From contig NZ_BLRH01000060.1 of the NCBI RefSeq assembly GCF_025996515.1, forward strand, positions 248,001 through 312,000: 64,000 nt of DNA, read 5' to 3'. Below the pieces are notes generated by a model, which saw only the letters and a program-made list of their open reading frames with translations, was not told the DNA's origin and did not search any database. Source of the DNA: Rhizohabitans arisaemae. GTDB taxonomy: Bacteria > Actinomycetota > Actinomycetes > Streptosporangiales > Streptosporangiaceae. A program made the position numbers and the translations under genes. This document shows, piece by piece, positions 60,137 through 64,000 of this stretch; position 1 is the stretch's first letter; each line of letters begins with the position of its first letter.

Positions 60137-63100
60137 ATGCGGATCGGGCTCACCGTGCTCACCACCGAGGGCTCGCGCGAAGTGCTGGTCGAGGGCGACG
60201 ACGCGACCACGGTGGCCGACCTCGCCACGGCCCTCGGGGGCGTCGCCGAGGAACGGCCCGCCAACGTGGTCCGGCTCCCCCGCACCCGCGCGCCGTACGG
60301 CCTGGGGCGGGACCGGGCCGAACCGCCGCCCCGGCTCTGGTACGAGGGCGCCGTGCTCAGCCCGGCCGTCCACGTCCTGGACGTCCTGCACGACGGCGAC
60401 GTGGTCGGCCTGGACGAGGACCGGGCCCCGGCCACCCTCCGGGCGGAGCCGAGCGGGATCATGGAGATCCGCCTGATCGGCGGCCCCGCCGCGGGCGCCG
60501 TCCACCGGATCGGCTTCGGCGCCCACACCCTCGGCTCCGCCGGGCGATGCGCCGTACGGGTACCCGACCCGATGCTCCCCGACGAGACCGCCGTCGTCCG
60601 GGTCCGGCCCGACGGCGTCGTGATCGAATCCGCCGGGCTCGCCGCCCTCGACGGGCAACCGGTGCACGGATCGGTCCCCTGGCCGGAGGGCGGGGTGCTC
60701 ACCGCCGGCACCTCGGTGTTCACCCTGCGACCCCACGAACAGCCGGACGCGTTCCTGAACCGGCTCGCGGGCGGCGGGCTCGCCTACAACCGGCCGCCCC
60801 GGCTCCGCCCCGCCGAACGGCGGCGCCGGCTGGACGTCCCGATCGAGCCCAGACGGACCGAGGGCATGCGGCTGCAGCTGCTCGCCGCGTTCCTCCCCGC
60901 GCTCCTCGGCGTCGGCCTCGCCGTGGCCCTGCAGACCTGGTACTTCCTGCTCTTCGCCCTCATGACGCCGGTCATCATGATCGGCCAGTGGTGGAGCGAC
61001 CGCCGGCACGGGCGCAAACAGCATCGGCAGGCGATGAAGGAGTACCGCAGGCGCAAGGCGCGCTTCACCGAGGAACTGGAGCGCGCCCGGGTCGCCGACC
61101 AGGCCGAGCGGCGCGCGGCCGCCCCCGACGCCGCCGAGATCCTGCTCACCGCCACCGGGCCGCGGCGGCGGCTCTGGGAGCGCCGAGGCCACGACGGCGA
61201 CGCCCTGGAGCTCCGCGTCGGGCTCGCCGACCTCCCCGCCGAACTGGATCTGATCGCCGAGCGGGGCGCGCCCGGGGACTCGCCGCTCCCCGATCCGCCG
61301 ATGTCCTACGCCGTGCCGGTGACGCTGCCCCTGCGGCGCCTCGGGGTCGTCGGCCTCACCGGGCCGCGGCCCCTCGCCCGGGGGCTGGCCCGCTGGCTCG
61401 TCGGGCAGGCCGCCGCCCTGCACAGCCCGCGCGACCTGTCGATCGTGGTGATCTCCGCCCACCCGGACGCCGCCGAGCAGTGGGGCTGGACCCGCTGGCT
61501 GCCGCACACCGCGCCGCGCGACGGCCAGGAGTGCGTCGCCTTGATCGGTTCCGACTCCGAGTCCGCGGCCAAGCGGGTCACCGAGCTCATCGCGAGAATC
61601 AACGAGACCGACGACGACACCCCGCCGGTCTTCCCCCGCTTCGGCTCCGGCGAACCGGGGAACGGGTTCGCCTCCTACGACGAGAAGCTCCACCACGTCC
61701 TGGTCGTGCTGGACGGGGCGCAGGCCCTGCGCGCCCTGCCCGGCATGCCGCAGGTGCTCCGCCAGGGGCCGCCCGCCGGGATCCACACGATCGCGATCGA
61801 CGACGAGCAGCGGCTGCTGCCCGAGGAGTGCGGGTGCGTCGCCAGGATGGACCCGTCGGGGACCGTACGGCTCCTCGGCGGCGAGATGGACCTGGTCGGA
61901 GAGATCCTCGCCGACCAGGTGAGCGTGGCGTGGTGCGACCGGACGGCCCGGGCGCTCGCCCCGATCAGGGACGTGAGCCGGGACGACGCCGACGCGCTCC
62001 TCCCCGACGCGGCCCGGCTGCTGGAGCTGATCGAGTTGCCCGTCCCCACCGGACGCGCCGTCGGCGAGCTGTGGCGCGACGGCGGCCGGACGACCCGGGC
62101 GCCGATCGGGGTGTCCGCCGAAGGCCCGTACTCGGTGGACCTGCGGCTGGACGGCCCGCACGCCCTGATCGCCGGCACCACGGGCGCGGGCAAGTCGGAG
62201 CTGCTGCAGACGCTCGTCTCCTCGCTCGCGGTCGCCAACCGCCCCGACGAGATGACCTTCGTGCTGATCGACTACAAGGGCGGGTCCGCGTTCAAGGACT
62301 GCGCGCGGCTCCCGCACACCGTGGGCATGGTGAGCGACCTCGACGGCCGGCTCACCGAGCGGGCGCTGGAATCGCTCGCCGCCGAACTGCGCCGGCGGGA
62401 ACGCCTCCTGCTGGAGGCCGACGCCAAGGACATCGAGGACTACCACCGCTCCCATCCCCGCAGACGCCGAGGGCGGCCCCTCCCCCGGCTGATCCTCATC
62501 ATCGACGAGTTCGCGGCGCTCGTGAGCGAGCTGCCCGACTTCGTCACCGGGCTCGTCGACATCGCCAGGCGCGGGCGCTCCCTCGGCGTCCACCTCATCC
62601 TGGCCACCCAGCGGCCGGCCGGGGTGGTCACGGCCGACATCCAGGCCAACACCTCGCTGCGGATCGCGCTCCGGGTCACCGACAACACGGAGTCCTCCGA
62701 CGTCATCGACCGGCCGGACGCCGCGCACATCCCCCGGTCCACGCCGGGGCGCTGCTACGTACGGACCGGGATGAACGCGCCTGTGGCCGTACAGACCGCT
62801 CGGATCGGCGGGCGCAGGCCCTCCGCGGACCGGCCCGTCGCCGGGCCCCGGGTCGTCCCCGTCGGCTGGTCCGAGCTCGGCCGCCCGCTCCCCGCCGCCA
62901 CGGCGCCCGAGGAGGAGATGGCCGAGACCGACCTGTCCGTCCTGGTGGACGCCGTCCGCGAAGCCGCCGCACTGCTGGGAATCGGCGAACAGCCCAGCCC
63001 GTGGCTGCCGCCGCTGGCCGAGCGGATCGACCTGCCCGCCGCGGAGCCCCGCGAGGGAGAGGTGCCCCCGTTGCCGTACGGGCTCATCGACCTCCCCGCC

Positions 63101-64000
63101 GCCCAGACCCGCAGCCCCCTCGTCCTGGACCCGGTGCACGGCGGGCACACGATGATCGCCGGGGCCGCCCGCAGCGGGCGGACCACCGCGCTGCGGACCC
63201 TGGCCGGATCGATCGCGGCGAACGCGTCCCCCGACGACGTCCACATCCACGTGATCGACTGCGGCTCGGGGGCCATGCTCCCCCTCCTGGCGCTCCCGCA
63301 CTGCGGCGCCGTCGTCACCCGCGACCAGGTCGACCGGGTGGAACGCCTGCTCACCCGGCTCCGGGACGAGGTGGGCAGACGCCAGCAGCTCCTCGCCGAG
63401 CACGGGTACGCCTCACTCGCCGAGGCCCGGCGGGCCGGGCTTCGCCTCCCGTGGCTCGTCCTCATGCTCGACCGGTGGGAGGGGTTCGTCGCCGCATTCG
63501 AGAACTACGACTACGGACGCCTGATCGAAGCGATGCTCCAACTGCTGCGGGAGGGCGCCGCCGTCGGCCTGCGCGCCGCCGTCACCGCCGACCGGTCCGG
63601 GCTGCTCGGCCAGATCTCCACCGTCTTCGACGACCGGCTCATCCTCCGGCTCGCCGACCCGGTCGACGCCGGGCTCGCCGGGATCCCGAGCTCCAGCCTG
63701 CCGAGTCCCTGGAACCCCGGACGGGCGCTCATCCCCGGCGGCTCCGAATGCCAGATCGCCCTGCTCGACCCCGACTCCTCCGGCCCCGCCCAGGTCTCCG
63801 CGCTCCAGAGGCTCGCCCGGGAGTCCGCGCGGCGGTTCCCCACGGCGGTGCGCCCGCTCCGGGTCGACGCGCTGCCGCTGCGGCTGACCGCGCCCGAAGC
63901 CCTCGCGCTCGCCCCGGGGTTCAAGCCCCCGTCGTATCTGTGGGCGCTGCTCGGCGCGGGCGGTGACGAGCTCACGCCGTGCGGGGTCGACCTGCTCACC
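60137..64000 (+). CDS. FHA-FtsK/SpoIIIE (EssC/EccC-like) membrane ATPase, partial at right edge
   Basis: 1,288 codons are in the window without a stop, beginning at ATG 60137 with AAAGGA 6 nt upstream. Order: an N-terminal ubiquitin-like strand region (1-105), an FHA-like domain (about 109-198, IRLIGGPAAGAVHRIGFG), two helices (244-285) and a cytosolic linker. Then comes an FtsK/SpoIIIE ATPase with Walker A GTTGAGKSE (about 679-687) and Walker B LILIIDEFAALV (near 788), then a second ATPase-like domain whose P-loop is GAARSGRTT (near 1008), with Arg in place of Lys. This matches EssC/EccC ATPases of type VII secretion, which drive export of WXG100 proteins. No such substrate gene is in the window, so the secretion assignment is inferred. 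A longer, Arg/Pro-rich frame in the same stretch is an antisense-type shadow. Confidence 0.85.
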   Translation, partial: MRIGLTVLTTEGSREVLVEGDDATTVADLATALGGVAEERPANVVRLPRTRAPYGLGRDRAEPPPRLWYEGAVLSPAVHVLDVLHDGDVVGLDEDRAPATLRAEPSGIMEIRLIGGPAAGAVHRIGFGAHTLGSAGRCAVRVPDPMLPDETAVVRVRPDGVVIESAGLAALDGQPVHGSVPWPEGGVLTAGTSVFTLRPHEQPDAFLNRLAGGGLAYNRPPRLRPAERRRRLDVPIEPRRTEGMRLQLLAAFLPALLGVGLAVALQTWYFLLFALMTPVIMIGQWWSDRRHGRKQHRQAMKEYRRRKARFTEELERARVADQAERRAAAPDAAEILLTATGPRRRLWERRGHDGDALELRVGLADLPAELDLIAERGAPGDSPLPDPPMSYAVPVTLPLRRLGVVGLTGPRPLARGLARWLVGQAAALHSPRDLSIVVISAHPDAAEQWGWTRWLPHTAPRDGQECVALIGSDSESAAKRVTELIARINETDDDTPPVFPRFGSGEPGNGFASYDEKLHHVLVVLDGAQALRALPGMPQVLRQGPPAGIHTIAIDDEQRLLPEECGCVARMDPSGTVRLLGGEMDLVGEILADQVSVAWCDRTARALAPIRDVSRDDADALLPDAARLLELIELPVPTGRAVGELWRDGGRTTRAPIGVSAEGPYSVDLRLDGPHALIAGTTGAGKSELLQTLVSSLAVANRPDEMTFVLIDYKGGSAFKDCARLPHTVGMVSDLDGRLTERALESLAAELRRRERLLLEADAKDIEDYHRSHPRRRRGRPLPRLILIIDEFAALVSELPDFVTGLVDIARRGRSLGVHLILATQRPAGVVTADIQANTSLRIALRVTDNTESSDVIDRPDAAHIPRSTPGRCYVRTGMNAPVAVQTARIGGRRPSADRPVAGPRVVPVGWSELGRPLPAATAPEEEMAETDLSVLVDAVREAAALLGIGEQPSPWLPPLAERIDLPAAEPREGEVPPLPYGLIDLPAAQTRSPLVLDPVHGGHTMIAGAARSGRTTALRTLAGSIAANASPDDVHIHVIDCGSGAMLPLLALPHCGAVVTRDQVDRVERLLTRLRDEVGRRQQLLAEHGYASLAEARRAGLRLPWLVLMLDRWEGFVAAFENYDYGRLIEAMLQLLREGAAVGLRAAVTADRSGLLGQISTVFDDRLILRLADPVDAGLAGIPSSSLPSPWNPGRALIPGGSECQIALLDPDSSGPAQVSALQRLARESARRFPTAVRPLRVDALPLRLTAPEALALAPGFKPPSYLWALLGAGGDELTPCGVDLLT

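Noticed and set aside
60034-63966. A 1,310-codon + strand frame overlapping the FtsK-like gene
   Set aside because: Its product is an Arg/Pro/Gly-rich sequence without domains. The frame starting at 60137 has complete FtsK motifs and a ribosome site, so the long frame is a GC-bias shadow.

Overview
The window is a GC-rich actinomycete chromosome segment, most likely Streptosporangiales or a close relative. Evidence for this is the very high third-position GC, GTG/TTG starts with GGAG-type ribosome sites, mycothiol-dependent formaldehyde oxidation, an IdeR/DmdR-type iron box, a DUF6247 protein, a three-subunit-style acyl-CoA carboxylase with an epsilon subunit, and gene order shared with mycobacteria (fadE25, purE, purK, GtrA, PH-domain protein, birA, accD5, accE5, here interrupted by extra genes). 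No rRNA, tRNA, CRISPR array or complete insertion sequence was recognised.

Layout. 1-12.3 kb: a cell-wall glycopolymer / teichoic-acid-like locus (two GT2 glycosyltransferases, two CDP-alcohol phosphotransferases, an sn-glycerol-1-phosphate dehydrogenase, a LicC-like nucleotidyltransferase, a DUF5941 membrane protein, a TarI-TarJ fusion, a CDP-glycerol glycerophosphotransferase-like enzyme and an LCP ligase). 12.3-23 kb: an accessory stretch of lower or variable GC with a methyltransferase, an AAA/DUF234 ATPase behind a perfect 39-bp palindrome, a degenerate secreted thermonuclease, a DUF6247/ParE-like pair, a HAD protein, a PIG-L deacetylase, and a coupled AlbA-like/ParA operon. 23-35 kb: core metabolism (acyl-CoA dehydrogenase, UDP-glucose dehydrogenase, purE-purK, GtrA, a two-component system, bfd-bfr under an iron box, S-hydroxymethylmycothiol dehydrogenase plus MBL hydrolase, PH protein, birA). 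35-47.5 kb: fdhD, a 1.2-kb gene-free stretch holding a 686-bp element with 20-bp inverted ends, PEP carboxylase, an ABC exporter, acyl-CoA carboxylase beta and epsilon, a NYN protein, and alkylation repair (Ada-AlkA fusion and Ogt). 47.5-60 kb: secreted/lipoprotein genes, a LysM-BTAD membrane protein, a FAD oxidoreductase and a nine-gene Tad pilus operon. 60.1 kb to the right edge: an FHA-FtsK/SpoIIIE (EssC-like) ATPase, truncated by the window.

How the parts work together. The left locus can be read as a supply line of NDP-activated polyols (glycerol-1-P, ribitol-5-P) that are transferred to lipid or polymer acceptors and finally ligated to the wall by the LCP protein. The Tad operon has the order SAF/CpaB-like, TadZ, TadA, TadB, TadC, Flp, two TadE-like, TadG-like, with nearly every junction a GTGA, ATGA or TAATG overlap, so it should be one transcript. 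bfd and bfr form an iron-storage/release operon.

The most unusual signals are the 686-bp inverted-end element (36353-37038), the AlbA/ParA pair, the palindrome-fronted ATPase, the glycerol-1-phosphate/CDP-alcohol cassette with an altered catalytic motif, and a tiny ORF with a strong ribosome site between the Tad operon and the FtsK-like gene.
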